From Kryptolebias marmoratus (lineage: Eukaryota > Chordata > Actinopteri > Cyprinodontiformes > Rivulidae), in contig NC_051439.1 of the NCBI RefSeq assembly GCF_001649575.2, positions 9,290,918 to 9,354,917 on the forward strand: a stretch of DNA of 64,000 nt. The letters run 5' to 3'. The position numbers and the translations under genes were made by a program. Positions 1 through 15,107 of the stretch are shown in pieces. Position 1 is the stretch's first letter, and each line of letters opens with the position of its first letter. The notes beneath the pieces were generated by a model, which searched no databases, was not told where the DNA came from, and saw only the letters and a list, made by a program, of their open reading frames with translations.

Positions 1-44
1 AATCAATGTGCCTAAAGAAAGCAATAAGTAAGATATAATTATTG

Positions 45-480
45 CCCAGTGCTGTGTGTGTATGTGTGCGCCTTTTACCAAAATATCTCTTGACCCACTG
101 GATGGGTTTTAATGAAACTTTCAGAGAGTAATGATAGGTTTGTACATCTACAGCTGATTACCTTTTGGAGGTAGTCTATTTTAAGATGGCTGCCACAGCA
201 AATTGACATTAGCTAGCACAAAGATGGCTATAACTCGGGCAGTCTTAAAGAAATTGAGCTAAAATTTAATACAGTAGTAGCTGAGAGTCATTCACAATAC
301 ATACAGTAATCTGAGAGTGACATCTCACAGTACTGCATAAGACAGCAAATAATTTTTTTTTATTTTAAGGTTTGACCAAAACGGCTACAACTCCATCAAT
401 TTTCAATAAAAGATGATCGTAGTCTAAAACTCTGGCATGAAAGACAGTAGGCGATGTGTTGCTTCAACGAATGCTGGGAC
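45..480 (+). repeat. Interspersed repeat, copy A
   Basis: This block shares a long colinear string of phrases with three other places in the window (2676-2945, and in reverse orientation 11920-12195 and 12255-12560). Shared landmarks in order are an 'accactggacag/gatt..aatgaaactttcag' core, a 'gattaacttttggag' segment, an 'aagatggctgccacagc' segment and an 'agtagctgagagtcatt' segment. Copy A also keeps a downstream part ending near 'actctggcatgaaag', which matches the far edge of the 11.9 kb copy. No coding capacity is visible. It looks like a nonautonomous element, but I see no clear terminal repeats and cannot assign a class. Confidence 0.6.
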
Positions 481-2675
481 TTTATTTGAGAAAATGCATA
501 ATTTCTTTTCTTTTTTTTTTTTAGCAGATTCACCCTGAATGCTTCTCTCTAATCTGTCCTACCTGGCAACAAAGAGGGAAGAATTCATCAGTTTTTTGGT
601 TTGGGTGCATTGTGTCCTCATCCAGGTGCTGCCTGTCCCACTGTGACCCTCTGTTTGACAAATCTGAGTATAATCCACTAATGTTCTTAATCCTGGGGTC
701 ACATTATAAAATGGATGAGAAATAATCTGCTGTCAGGTCTGTCAGGTATATTTTGTTAGTGCCAGTGTTTATTTTCAACCAAATCCTTCTGTCTGTATGA
801 GCCAATAGGGCCTAACAACCAACCAAACCAGACAGCCAAATCCCTCTGTGCAGACTCTGTCAAATGCTCTCTGTCCTTTCGTCCTTGCATTGTGAAGATT
901 TTATTACAGTGACAAACCTAGCACAGGTGACGAAATGAAAAGTTGGCTCTTCCGTGTCACTAAACTCCTTTGAAGCACAGTGTTGAGAAAGAACTGAAAC
1001 TGTCGTGGCTGCAGAGAAACTTTCCTCATTGTGTAAATCCATAACTCCTTCCTCCCCCACAAAGGCTCAAACAACAAGTGCATTTGGTTTCAGTGAGTGC
1101 CATATCTGTCTGTGCCATGCCATGCCGTGCGTACGTCCTGCTGTAACCAGGCTAACTTAATTTTTTCTGGCTGAGTGGATCAAAAAGACTCCCATTCACT
1201 GTTTTCCTTCTGTTTGCATTCCCCTTTTCAAGCAGTAATCTGCACAAACGGCAGAATCAAAGCAGCACACCCCTGAAGGAAGCTTTCTTTTTTCAGATAA
1301 AAGAGGAGGTACAAGATGAAAAATGTGGAAAAATGTGCTTGTTTCGCTGCCGAAAGGATTGGAGGATTCACTCCCAGATGAAAGTTCTGGATTAGGGTAT
1401 CACATTTTTAAAAAACTGCAGAGCAGTGCATGAAAAGTCACTTTTACTCTATTACACTGAGGTGGATTGTAAAAAACATAAGTGGTTTTAAAGAAGACGT
1501 CCACCTATTAGTTGCAACATTATAAACACTAATTATTCAGGTAAATTACATCAAGCATCGACTTACAATTTCATTTTCTGGCAAGCTTAAGTCTCTGATA
1601 TTAAGTGTCATTTTGTTGCAATTGTACTTTTGCATTAAAAACTGCTCAAAAAACACTGGAGCTCCAAATGTTCCAAATTACTAATTTGTCTTAGCAACCA
1701 GAAGTTGTGCTGGAATAAAATTGACTCACTGAGGTCCTCCATGCAACCCACAAGTATTGAAATGATTTTCTAACTGCATCTCAGTGCCAAACACCAGGTC
1801 ATCCCAGTGATTATAGCTATTCTTACACCCAGTGGAATAAATATAAAATTAAGTGGTTGGCTCTAATATTTTGGCTCATCAGTTCATACTAGAATCCCAA
1901 AAGTGGAATACATAGATACAAAACAGTGTGTGTTGTTTTGGGTGGATTTTTATTATTATTATTAACTTACTTGAGGGTTTAAATATATTTTAGGTGCTCT
2001 TCTTATTCCAGGAGTGTGGTCTGCAGGAATCACACTAGACATATTTCAGCTTGCTTATATAATTAGATGAGATCTGAGCTCATTCTGCAGTTTCTCTGTT
2101 ATCTAAAAGACTGAAATTAGTTTGAAGCCATTTTCTGCTGGATTTCCTGACATGTGACTTGATCTTGTCCTGCAGCATCATCCAACTTAGACAAAAATGA
2201 CAAGCTAATGATATCTTGTTTTAAACTTTAGAATTTATTTTTGTCTTGTCGATAGCACGCTGCTCAGGCCCAGAGGCAGCAAAGCAGCTATAAATTATTA
2301 TGCATCCTCCATCTTTATTTTCACTAGTGAAATGTGTCATATCTATAGGTTAATCAGTACTCAAGCTATATGTAGTTATTTTAGCTCTAACCACAACTCT
2401 TCTGTATCATCACCTATTATTAAGAGTTAAATTCCAGATGGCAATATTTTGTTGTATTTAATGCTATCCAAAGCTGAATAAAGATGTTAATTTCTACAGC
2501 TGTATTATTTTTATGAAGCCTTAAATTTAGAATATCATTATCATAAAGTAATTGCCCAAGCTTGCTAGTTTGAGTTCACTACTAAAATGTAAACACTCTC
2601 AAATCATGACATATACTTCCTAACCTTAAATTAGCTTTATCAACCACTGCCCTGAAAAGAAGAATGGAATTGCCT

Positions 2676-2945
2676 GTGTGTGTGTGTTCATTTGTTTGGT
2701 TGTTAGCAAAATATTGTATTAACCACTGGACAGAATTTAATGAAACTTTCAGGAAGAAATCACTTGATGTACATAACTTTCGGAGTTAACCTAATTCAAG
2801 ATGACTGCCACAGCTAGTTGATCTTAGCTTTACAATTATTGAGCTCAGTTTTGGTGGGCTAATAGTTGAGTCTTTCATAATACATATACTCTAAGCTACC
2901 AGATCATGCAAGATCTTAGGTGTTTTAGGTTTGGACTTTGGGATG
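2676..2945 (+). repeat. Interspersed repeat, copy B
   Basis: Second plus-oriented copy of the repeat seen at 45-480. It starts in a short GT run followed by 'ttcatttgtttggttgttagc', then the same 'accactggacagaatttaatgaaactttcag' core (split here for readability: accactggacag / aatgaaactttcag), the 'aagatgactgccacagc' segment and a 'tctttcataatacatat' end. The downstream part present in copy A is absent, so this copy is shorter or 3'-eroded. It is not coding. Confidence 0.55.
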
Positions 2946-5169
2946 CCCAGTTCATGTATGAAAATGATGTCTCATGTTCCCTAAATACCCTTTTGTTCAC
3001 AACTTAAGCTTTATGTTACTCAGGATTGTTTTCCCATTTCAGATGGCTCTTTAACAACCTTTTCAAATTGTTTAAGGTATAAAAAGCTTCTCACTGCATC
3101 ATTTAGAGTTAAATTAATGCTGCCAAATTTTAAAAAAATTACTGCAGCACATTTTCAGCGAGAAGTTTTTCTCTTTTTATGTTCAACTCAAAACAATAAG
3201 GAGGCTTTTTTTCTCTTTAGTTTTTCTTCAGTGAGAAGGTCAACATAACAATTACCACATTGGTGTTTTTTTTTAAATAACTAACATTGCTGCATCAACG
3301 AAACAGAATTTTAACTATAAAAGTGCAAAACAAGAAATGCATGTAAATGACATTCAAATGTAGATATATTCAGATTTTACTTCAGCTCTGACTAGTCTTC
3401 TCCAGTGGCAGTAAGACTAAAGCTAAAGTTTCTGCTTCAGCTACTTTAAACTGACATCTATCAGCTCATATTCTTGAGGGCTGAATGTTTATTGGTTCTA
3501 CTTTCAGTTCTTTACTCTGAGCTCCTGAAGCCGCCATTCTGCTGACCAGAAAATAACCTTGCACCTTTAATGAAACTGAACATGAAACCTTTATTTTTAG
3601 TGCCTGCCTGTCATGAATAGCTCAGGTGTTGTTTCTACATTCTTGCCTGGTGTTTGTGAATCTTTAGGCTCATTTCTCCACTTTGTTGCGTTCAAAATCA
3701 GATCCATTCAAATGCAAAATGAAAAAAAGTTTAACCTTGTAAAACTTTGTTTTAGCTTGAACATTATATATTTTTAATTATGCCTAAACAATACCACATG
3801 AAAGTATGATTATTTGATTGTTTATTTTGCACGTATTTGTGACACAAGTGTAATGCATTTATAAAAAAATAAAGCATTTAATTTTATTACAATTGCTTCT
3901 GAATTCTATAACACACATGTATTTTAAAATACATTCAGTCTTAGTCAAATTATTTGTCTATTTTCATCAAATTTAAACTCTAATTGAATGCTACAAAGGC
4001 TTAAACCTGAGACGGCTGTTTTTAAATATGGTGTTCAGGATAAATAGCTTCATTTTTAAGATTTTCTCAGAAGAGGTTGTTCTACAAACTTTAATTTGTG
4101 ATTATTAAACTAAACAAACTGCAACAAGGCACCTAATGAGTAATTGAATACTATTAAAAGTGAAAGAAGTCTGCACTCTGCAGTGAAGCTAGATCAGAGT
4201 GAAATTGATAAACAGCTCTTTTTTTCTTCTGTTTTTTTTTTTTTCTTTTTTTCCCCTCAACTAAATCTGAAGTCCCTGCAGAGTTGGAGATGGATGTGCA
4301 GGTACTGCTGCTCTTTGATTTCTGCCTCTCTTTGCAGAGTCATCCTTGCAGGGGAATCATGAAGAGACCAATCCTCCCCGCGAAAACCTACAATGGTCCG
4401 CTTCTCCTTTTTAATTTATCCTCTGTAGGTATTCAGTTCTTTCTCAGCCTCTGTCCCTTGTGTTTTTTTAATATAGTTATTTTTTTTAATTCTCTGCATC
4501 TTTTGTTTTTACTCTGACCTTCACATGGAGCACACAGCCCTCCTCTCGGTTCAGACTACTTCATTCTTTTTAATTGGAGAAGCACCCCAAAGGTGTAGCT
4601 CCTTCTGTGTTCAGAATCAGCTTTTTATCTCTCCTGCAGAGTGCAAAAACAGCCATAAATTCACATTAAAGCCCCATGAATGTCCAGCTCAAGGTTTAGG
4701 TCTGATTTGACGCATCCCATAAAGACTAAAAGTTCCCTCAGAGCACTATATTATGATGCATAGGTATTGATGTGCCTCATAGAAGCAGCATCAGGATTGC
4801 AACACATTGCAGAGAGGTGAGATTTCTGCACAAGGTGTGTCCTGCAGTAGTGGGTGTGGCTAACGTCTTTCACTGCAGCAGTGCAAAACTTCCACTGGAT
4901 CTCTGTGTGATGAAAGAAGCCACAGGAGAGTACACAAAGTACCGCATCGCACACGTTTCTGGTGTACATGAATCCCACTTTTATTTTCCACAGAACAAAA
5001 AAGAAAGGATGTTCGTTTTCTTTTTTTCTGGTCTCTTAGGGTTACATTTAAAACCGTTCTATGAAAAACTGTAGCACCAGAGCAGATTTTATTTGCCCAT
5101 TCTATGATGAAAAATGTCAATTTGTGCTTTTTCCCAGTTTTAATCACCTTTGATTGGGGAGACTCATAA

Positions 5170-5173
<4 letters not shown>

Positions 5174-5202
<29 letters not shown>
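5174..5202. repeat. (TA)n microsatellite
   Basis: About 14 uninterrupted TA units sit in AT-rich sequence about 0.9 kb past the gjd2 stop codon. It has no coding role, and the open frame across it is an artefact of the dinucleotide repeat. It is likely polymorphic in length. Confidence 0.95.
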
Positions 5203-5206
<4 letters not shown>

Positions 5207-6118
5207 CTAGCACTTCATTTCTTTTCCCAGTCATTTGCAAAATAAAACTCCTCCTTTTTCTCAATTAAATAACAACAAATACATTTAAAGCAAATTAAAA
5301 AATTGCCAGTAATAAGCATAATTCAAGCAGGGAATCAGCTTTCATGATTAATATTATTATATATTTATATAGTATACATATATTTATATTTTATATTTGT
5401 TTATATACAAGTATGGCACTTGATTACACAAAAAGCAAGAAAACACTCACAAATAAAAGCAGTGGGCGCTTTGGTGTGTCATAAATTAAGGAAGTCACAG
5501 ACATTTAGCGTTTTGCAGCAAAATGTACCAGATACTGTTTTGCAAAGTTAGCTATTTAAGCAGTGGAATGGTTACATTAAGGTCAGTGGTGCGACACAGG
5601 CAACAAAAACAAACAAGAAAGAATCAAGCTGATGTATTTTATGCTGAACAATGGTAAGGATTTATAGATTTATATAAATCTGAATGGGTTTTATTCTGTC
5701 AAATGGGTTATTTTTCTCCCTTATTAAAGTTGGCTCCAGAAAAATGGGTGGGAAAAAAAATCTTAAGTCAGGTCAGTAGCACAGTTGGATAAAATCAGGC
5801 TCTCAAGTGTTCACCTCTTAGTGCAATATTCTTTTTTGCATTTGCTCTCTTCAAGTTTAGCAGAACAGCCCACAAAGAGTAAGTCTGTGAACACATCTTA
5901 CAGTGTACAAATGTTAAGAAAAAAGTTGCATCAGTGCAATCATAAAGAAGTAAACAAACGTCAGCACGCTTGCCATGAAGTCCATAAACAAAATCAGAAT
6001 AGAAAATAAATCAAATATAAATAATATTAATAGAATCTGCCCACTTTTTTAAAAAGTCATGACATAAATCAGGCGTCTCCCGTCTTGTGTTTTTGTTTGT
6101 ATGTATGTTATGTCTTGT

Positions 6119-7615
<1,497 letters not shown>

Positions 7616-7849
7616 TCAACTGCACTCTGGTCAAATCCTCCTCCAAAAAAAAGGGGAAAAAATCCGTCTTATTTCCCGTCCGGCTTCTGTCTGGTGTTCT
7701 TAGGGTCCAGCGCGTCCAAAATGGGCTAAAAACGCATCCGTGACGGGATGCTTCTACCGTCCCCGTCCCCCCCGTGTCCCTCTCTGCGCTATCTGGTTGG
7801 TTGTGTTCTCAGAGCGCAGCGCCAGTAAGCGTCCTGCTGCTTGTGCCGA

Positions 7850-7872
7850 GCGCTCCCTCCACGGTGCCACAC
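7850..7872 (-). promoter_or_regulatory. Candidate RE1/NRSE-like site upstream of gjd2
   Basis: On the minus strand, about 260-280 bases upstream of the gjd2 start codon, there is a GGCACC half followed by a GGAGCGC-type half, with slightly wider spacing than the canonical REST/NRSF site. Mammalian Cx36 is known to carry a functional neuron-restrictive silencer element in its 5' region, which prompted the search. The match is imperfect (the left flank is TGTG where the consensus has TTCA), so this is a suggestion only. The surrounding 7700-7880 is GC-rich and CpG-containing, as expected of a promoter or 5' UTR. Confidence 0.3.
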
Positions 7873-8976
7873 TGTTCCTGCTCATGAGACTCTGAGGGCT
7901 GATTACTGTAAGCCCTCCTATTTTCGATCTTCACATCAGGTTGATTGGCTGCGCCGCGCGTCTGGATGGAGGCAGGTTGGATTTAATGTCTTGCCAGCGT
8001 TAATCCGCCTTTAAGTAGTGTCCCCCCCTCCCCTCCCCTCCTGTGCGTCACGTAAGCGCAGACAGGAGCACCGCCAGGAGTGCCAGAGTTTTGGATAGAA
8101 CAGTGTTTTGTCCAGAGCGTCAAAGCACGACTCTAAAATGGATATTTAACCTCAAATCATATTGTTCAATAAAATCTCTGTTTAGATCTTTTATTTTGTA
8201 ACAGTTTTTGGATCTGCACTGTGTTCATATGATCAAGGTGACGTTTCTGATTCTGTGTGGCTAATTTGTCTGTGATATACAGACGTTTACGCATTTCACA
8301 TCTTTAACAAAACTCTTTTTTTATGTTTCCCTCCACACCCGGAAGGATGGAGGTGGCTGTGAGCTAAATAGAGCCAATCTTGCCCCCCGTGTCCAGAGGT
8401 GTCCTTCCCCTATGTCACAGGCTGTTGGCCCGGCTGGCAGAGCTCTTGCTTCCACCTCAGGGCGAAGATGACGCTGTGAATACAGTGACAGAGTGAAAGT
8501 ATCATCCGAGTTGCTAATCGCTTTATGAAGCTGCCTGCCTGCCTGCTTCTCTCGCTGAAGTTTAAAAATAGCAGTAAAATATGTGACCCCGCCCTGAGTA
8601 TCACTCTGAGACTTCAACTTATTGTGTTTCCACTAATAAGACTCAGATTGTCCTTTTCTGGCTGAAGTCAAAGCGCAGCGTGTTTTAATTTTATTTTTTG
8701 TTTTCGTATTTTTGACCCCATAACTACATTATATTAGAATTATTTTTTCAGTTTATGTATAATACATGTTTTGTTATATTGGCTTTCTTCGATCCCTGTT
8801 TCCTGATCACGTGACAGCGTTTTGCCACTTGCTGAAACTTGGCGGGGTTCTTTTCTCATGAGGTGGCTGATCCTCTTTCTCGCTGTAATCTGCACTAATT
8901 CAAAGCTTCAGTAACCTTTACTCATCCATCACGTGAGTAGAAGGACGACAGAAGAAAAGGCTAGGTTGCGCACTGG

Positions 8977-8982
8977 TTTATT
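8977..8982 (-). terminator. Probable actc1 poly(A) signal
   Basis: A reverse-strand AATAAA lies about 85 bases past the actc1 stop codon at 9067, a normal distance for a compact actin 3' UTR. No better hexamer lies between it and the stop. Confidence 0.6.
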
Positions 8983-9066
8983 TATAAACATACAAATTTC
9001 TCTAGCGTAAACAAAGACTTTTGACAACACATGAATTACTGCTTTTGGGGGAGGGGGGCTTGATGC

Positions 9067-11123
<2,057 letters not shown>

Positions 11124-11477
11124 TTAAGTCCACTGATAAAATACCAGGTTTGGATTAGAATGAGTCATTTTAACATAAACAGCACAGGCAGCAAAGCACA
11201 AACAAAGGGTCATTTCCATGTCAAATTTGCTGCGGAATTCTTGATATTGGAAAGCTTTACTCTGAAAATTTGTAAAAATGTTGCTTTAAAAATTAATGTG
11301 TTAGTTTTTTGCCATTATTTTTCTCCAAACGCCTGATTTTCCTCGGGCCATTAAGATGAGACGATCCACAGATGACAGTTTGTTAATGAAAAGTTAAAAT
11401 CCTCCATCCTTCCTCGTGTGATAAAATGTTTAACTCGTTGTTCTTATGCAGTCCTGGTGATCCGTGTGGATACTCAC

Positions 11478-11523
11478 CAGATCAGCTCCAGGGGGCTGAA
11501 TCTTGAGTATGTAAACCAGGGGG
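11478..11523 (-). other. actc1: actc1 noncoding first exon (5' UTR), estimated start
   Basis: A consensus donor (CTG|GTGAGTA, exon edge at 11478) lies upstream of the coding exon, and a matching acceptor (GTTGCAG) ends just before 11112, leaving 10 bases of leader ahead of the ATG. Alpha-actin genes are known to have a short untranslated first exon. The transcription start is inferred to be about 25-30 bases below the TATA box, so the 11523 end is approximate. Confidence 0.65.
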
Positions 11524-11548
11524 GTGTCGAGGTGTCACGTCGGGCCGA

Positions 11549-11554
11549 TTTATA
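11549..11554 (-). promoter_or_regulatory. TATA box of actc1
   Basis: TATAAA on the minus strand, set in GC-rich sequence (GAGTATAAATCGG). It lies about 70 bases upstream of the 5' UTR donor and below two CArG-type motifs. Position and context fit a muscle actin core promoter. Confidence 0.75.
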
Positions 11555-11597
11555 CTCTGATGAGCGTCTGCAGAGGCCAAGCTGTGCGACCCCTTCT

Positions 11598-11607
11598 CTA
11601 TATTTGG
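11598..11607 (-). promoter_or_regulatory. CArG-like box (proximal)
   Basis: On the minus strand this reads CCAAATATAG, one base short of the CC(A/T)6GG serum-response-factor consensus. It lies about 45 bases upstream of the TATA box, where alpha-cardiac actin promoters are known to have their most proximal CArG element. Confidence 0.55.
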
Positions 11608-11693
11608 TAGCTCATTGCTCCATTGACAAAAGGCGCTCCATGAATGGCATGAGGGGGAAAGGGAACTCCCCAGTGGACATCTGTGCCCGCCGT

Positions 11694-11703
11694 CCATATA
11701 AGG
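11694..11703 (-). promoter_or_regulatory. CArG box (SRF site)
   Basis: Exact CC(A/T)6GG: CCTTATATGG on the minus strand, about 140 bases upstream of the TATA box. Serum response factor binding to such sites, with myocardin or GATA/Nkx partners, is the established driver of cardiac actin transcription. Confidence 0.75.
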
Positions 11704-11919
11704 AGGAGAGCAAAGAGCACCAGAGGACAATGATGCGCTTTCCTCTGATCTACTGATGAATCACTGTAACATAGCTAGAAAAAAATAAACAAAGAAAAGT
11801 AAAAGTACACCTGATCTTATCAAACCTTTACATCTCTATATATTATTAATCTAATATTTATTGTTTTTTTAACACAGTGTAAATTAAAAACCTAGCATTC
11901 CTTTATGGAATGTATAAGG

Positions 11920-12195
11920 CCTCCTGCCTTTCATGCCAGAGTTTTTTTTTCTTTCTCCAAAGTATGTGTTCTGAATGACTCTCAGCTACTGTGACAGCAA
12001 ATTTTAGCTCAAAATCTGTAAAACTGACTGAGTTATAGCCATTTATGTTTTGTCTAATGTTAATTAGCTGTGGCAGCCATCATTAACTTGGGTGGCTCCA
12101 AAGGGTGATCAGTTGTAGAGATACATCCAATGAATATTTTCTGAGAGTTTCATTAAAATCTGTCCAGTGGGTCATAAGATATTTTGCTAACAGAC
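11920..12195 (-). repeat. Interspersed repeat, copy C
   Basis: Reverse-oriented copy of the repeat at 45-480. Read on the minus strand it runs from a 'gttagcaaaatatc' start through the core, the 'gatggctgccacagc' block and the 'agtagctgagagtcatt' block to an 'actctggcatgaaag' end. It keeps both outer edges, so it and copy A are the fullest copies here. It lies just upstream of the actc1 promoter. Confidence 0.6.
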
Positions 12196-12254
12196 AGACT
12201 GAGTTGACTCCTATAGTTAATGTCAAAGTTTCAAAAACACATATTGTGGTAACA

Positions 12255-12560
12255 ATTAGCAATTAAGAGTATATGTAAAGAATAATTCTCAGCTACTACC
12301 AGACTAAATTGTAGTTCAATAATTGTAAAATTGACTCAGTAATAGCCATTTTTATGTTGCTAAGGTTCCTTAGCTTTGGTAGCCATCTTGAATGGGGGTT
12401 GACTCCTGAAGTTAATCAGTTATAGATGTATATTCAGTGGTTACTTTCTGAGAGTTTCATCAAAATCTGACCAGTAGTTCATCAGATATTTTGCTAACAC
12501 AGTAAACAAACAAACAGACACAGGTGAAGACATTATCGCCTTACAACTTCGGCTGCGAGC
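12255..12560 (-). repeat. Interspersed repeat, copy D (tandem to copy C)
   Basis: A second reverse-oriented copy immediately behind copy C, in the same orientation. It has the core ('aaatctgaccag' read on the plus strand), the 'gccatcttgaatggg' block and the 'ctcagctactacc' block. It begins, on the minus strand, with an AC-rich 'ctgtttgtttgttta' run. About 60 bases of related debris separate C and D. No ORF. Confidence 0.6.
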
Positions 12561-15107
12561 CATAATACCATCCTGCAGAAGGACACAGGCTATTTAAATC
12601 TGAGACCCGCATTGCTTAGGAGGGTTCTGGCATCACATTTGTCTTTTGAAACCCTCTCAGCTTCTAGTCTTTACATACTTACATTGTAATATTAGTAAAT
12701 CAGTTGCTTTTTTTTGTTGTTGTTGTTATTTTTATATCTGTAGAGTGGCAAGACTTATCCAAGCTGACCGTGCCAAAAGGAGAAAGCACTTGCTCCTCCA
12801 GCTGGTGCCAGCAGCTGTTTCACTTAACCCCACATTTCAGTTTTGTCTCAACAAAGAGGGGGGAGTTATCCTGCAGACAAACATTCTTTTTTTCTTCTAC
12901 TCCTTTCTCTCAAAACAGATTTAGAATCAAATCTAGATTAGCGTGTGCACATATTAAATACTGATGCGGTCGTGCAACATGCTTAAGTTTTACGTGTAGA
13001 AACTTTAAATTCAATTAATTCATGTTTTACTCGCCTTCTATGGATGTTTGCATTCACTGTAATCTGCACTAATGCACATGTAGGGACAGTTTAACAATTG
13101 GAAATACTTAATGATGTAGAGTATTACACATTGAATTTGTCCTGCAAACACAAATGGCTCCAACTGTACATACATAAAGTCAGTGTATTACTTTCTTGCA
13201 AGAAACCTTTGCAGATAAATCAAAAGTTATGATATTATTTGTTGTTTCCAACCTCCAAACATTAAGTTAAGAAAAGGACATCTCTTGTTGTGACATATGC
13301 CATATTATTCTTTCCGTCTTCCTGTGCAGAGGAAAGGAAAAGACACAGGAAATGACATGGCCGGTTTACTTGAAGCAGACTGAGACTGAGCTCTAAAGGC
13401 TGTAAAATAACACTGGCTAAAAGCAGTGGATGGTCCCACCACAAGGAGGACAAGACAAAAGGGCACAGCAAGCCATGAATCATATGCTGCTGTCACCCGA
13501 CCCCGAGCCATAACCCTTCACTGTGTGACTCTGTTTGGGTCTTATGTAATGAATTGTAGGCAGTGGTCTGCTTTAAGCGTCCTTTTGTCCCAGAATCCAA
13601 ACAATCCTAACTGTTTTTGACTATTTAAGACAACGTATGGGAGGGGAAAACCGCTGTAAAGATCAAAAGGTAAAGGCAGATCAACCTGGGTTTGCCTTCA
13701 GGCTAAAATACATAAATTGTTTAAAAATGACATTTTAATTTTTAGTTTTTCAAATGTACTTTTTACTTTGCAAAACATGCACATAATAAGACATGGAAAA
13801 ATAAAGACAGCACATCAACAGTTGTATAACAGAACAAGTAATGTGGGATAAATTTAAGCTGCTTGAACAACTGGTTCCAGTGAGCTGGTGTTGGAGATGA
13901 GTTTTTATTCAACTTAGTTAAGAAGAAAGGAACAAAACAAAAAGATAAATAGATTTATTAAGTACATTTTTACTCATAACACTAATGAAATTCAAAGATA
14001 GAACTACAATAGTGACAAGAGTTTAGTGCGAATGCTGATTCAGCATTCATACTTCCCTGTTTTTGAAGGTTTTTATTCATTTTTTATGTTTTTTCAATCT
14101 AACTACTTCTACATACCTTTTTTTAGCTATTTATATATCAAAATGTTCAGCTCATTCAGGAGATGGGTGCATCTGTAATTTTTTAACATTTACTGCCTTT
14201 TTTCTAATTTTCTGAGCGGCAAAGATTTAGGAATATCCTTTTGTAATTGTAATTTTTTTTTTTTGTTTGCATATGTGAGTGTGAAAGTCTTTGACCAGTG
14301 CCTGGATTAGACTGTGGGACTCGTTCAGCCTGCTCACACAGTCTCATGCTGTGACTCTAAACATAGCGGTTGTTACTTGGATGAACATTCATGCTCAACA
14401 TCCCCTCTGGAGATCAGCTACATTACTCAGCAGAAGAGATGAGATACTAAGGAGGAAAATGTGAAAAAACATGCATATTGATTATGTGTGGGAATGTCAC
14501 ATCGTGGACAGAGTTCACACCTTTTTAAGGAACCCTGAGGGGAAGATTTTGTGCTTTAGCAGATTATGGGCAGATTTAGTATTGGGATGAACCCATACAG
14601 GATTGGAGCGTTTAGGTTCTTCATTAAAAACTCACTCAATACTAATGGTCTGAAAGGATTTATTTTTATTGTAGGATGTCACATTTGCCTGGGTTGATTG
14701 TTGGGGCCAAATAAAGGTCAAAGCTGGAAGACGTGAAATGGAGGGTTGCAGAACAAAGAAACTAGGTTTTCCTTTTTCTGTAGTTCACTAAATAAGTGAT
14801 GAGCTGCAAGCTGATGCTAATGTCTAAGGCTAGGTATCTCACTGCCAGTGAGACAGCAGTAAACATGCAAACATTTACATATTATTACTAAAACTTCAGA
14901 CAGGAAGTTACATTTTACCCAAAATACATAATAAGCTTGTAGTCAACTTGTGTCAGAGTTGCTGTAAAAGGAGTCCGGGTTATTAAAACTGAGAATAAGG
15001 AAAACCCTAATGATATTTGTTGCGGTTTCATTAATCATGGGCAATGCCACTGGATTGGCAAACTGAGGTGATGGTTCTCCTTTTAAGAAGGAATACTGAA
15101 GGGCTTG
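12561..15107. other. Intergenic stretch, no feature seen
   Basis: Short open frames occur here without splice context or recognisable protein similarity. Composition is ordinary AT-rich intergenic with several homopolymer T runs. I see nothing I can support as a gene, RNA or mobile element. Confidence 0.5.

Larger units (their letters stand above)
1..6118. other. Gene-free stretch downstream of gjd2
   Basis: I see no credible coding exon here. The open frames are short, lack splice context and run through low-complexity or repeat sequence. The stretch holds two copies of an interspersed repeat (about 45-480 and 2676-2945), a TA microsatellite (5174-5202) and the probable gjd2 3' UTR, which lies on the minus strand just below 6119. 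A reverse-strand AATAAA at 5690-5695 is a possible gjd2 poly(A) signal, but other AT-rich candidates exist. Confidence 0.6.

Noticed and set aside
4860..5264. 134-aa minus-strand frame below gjd2
   Set aside because: It runs through the TA microsatellite (Tyr-Ile repeats) and has no splice or family support.
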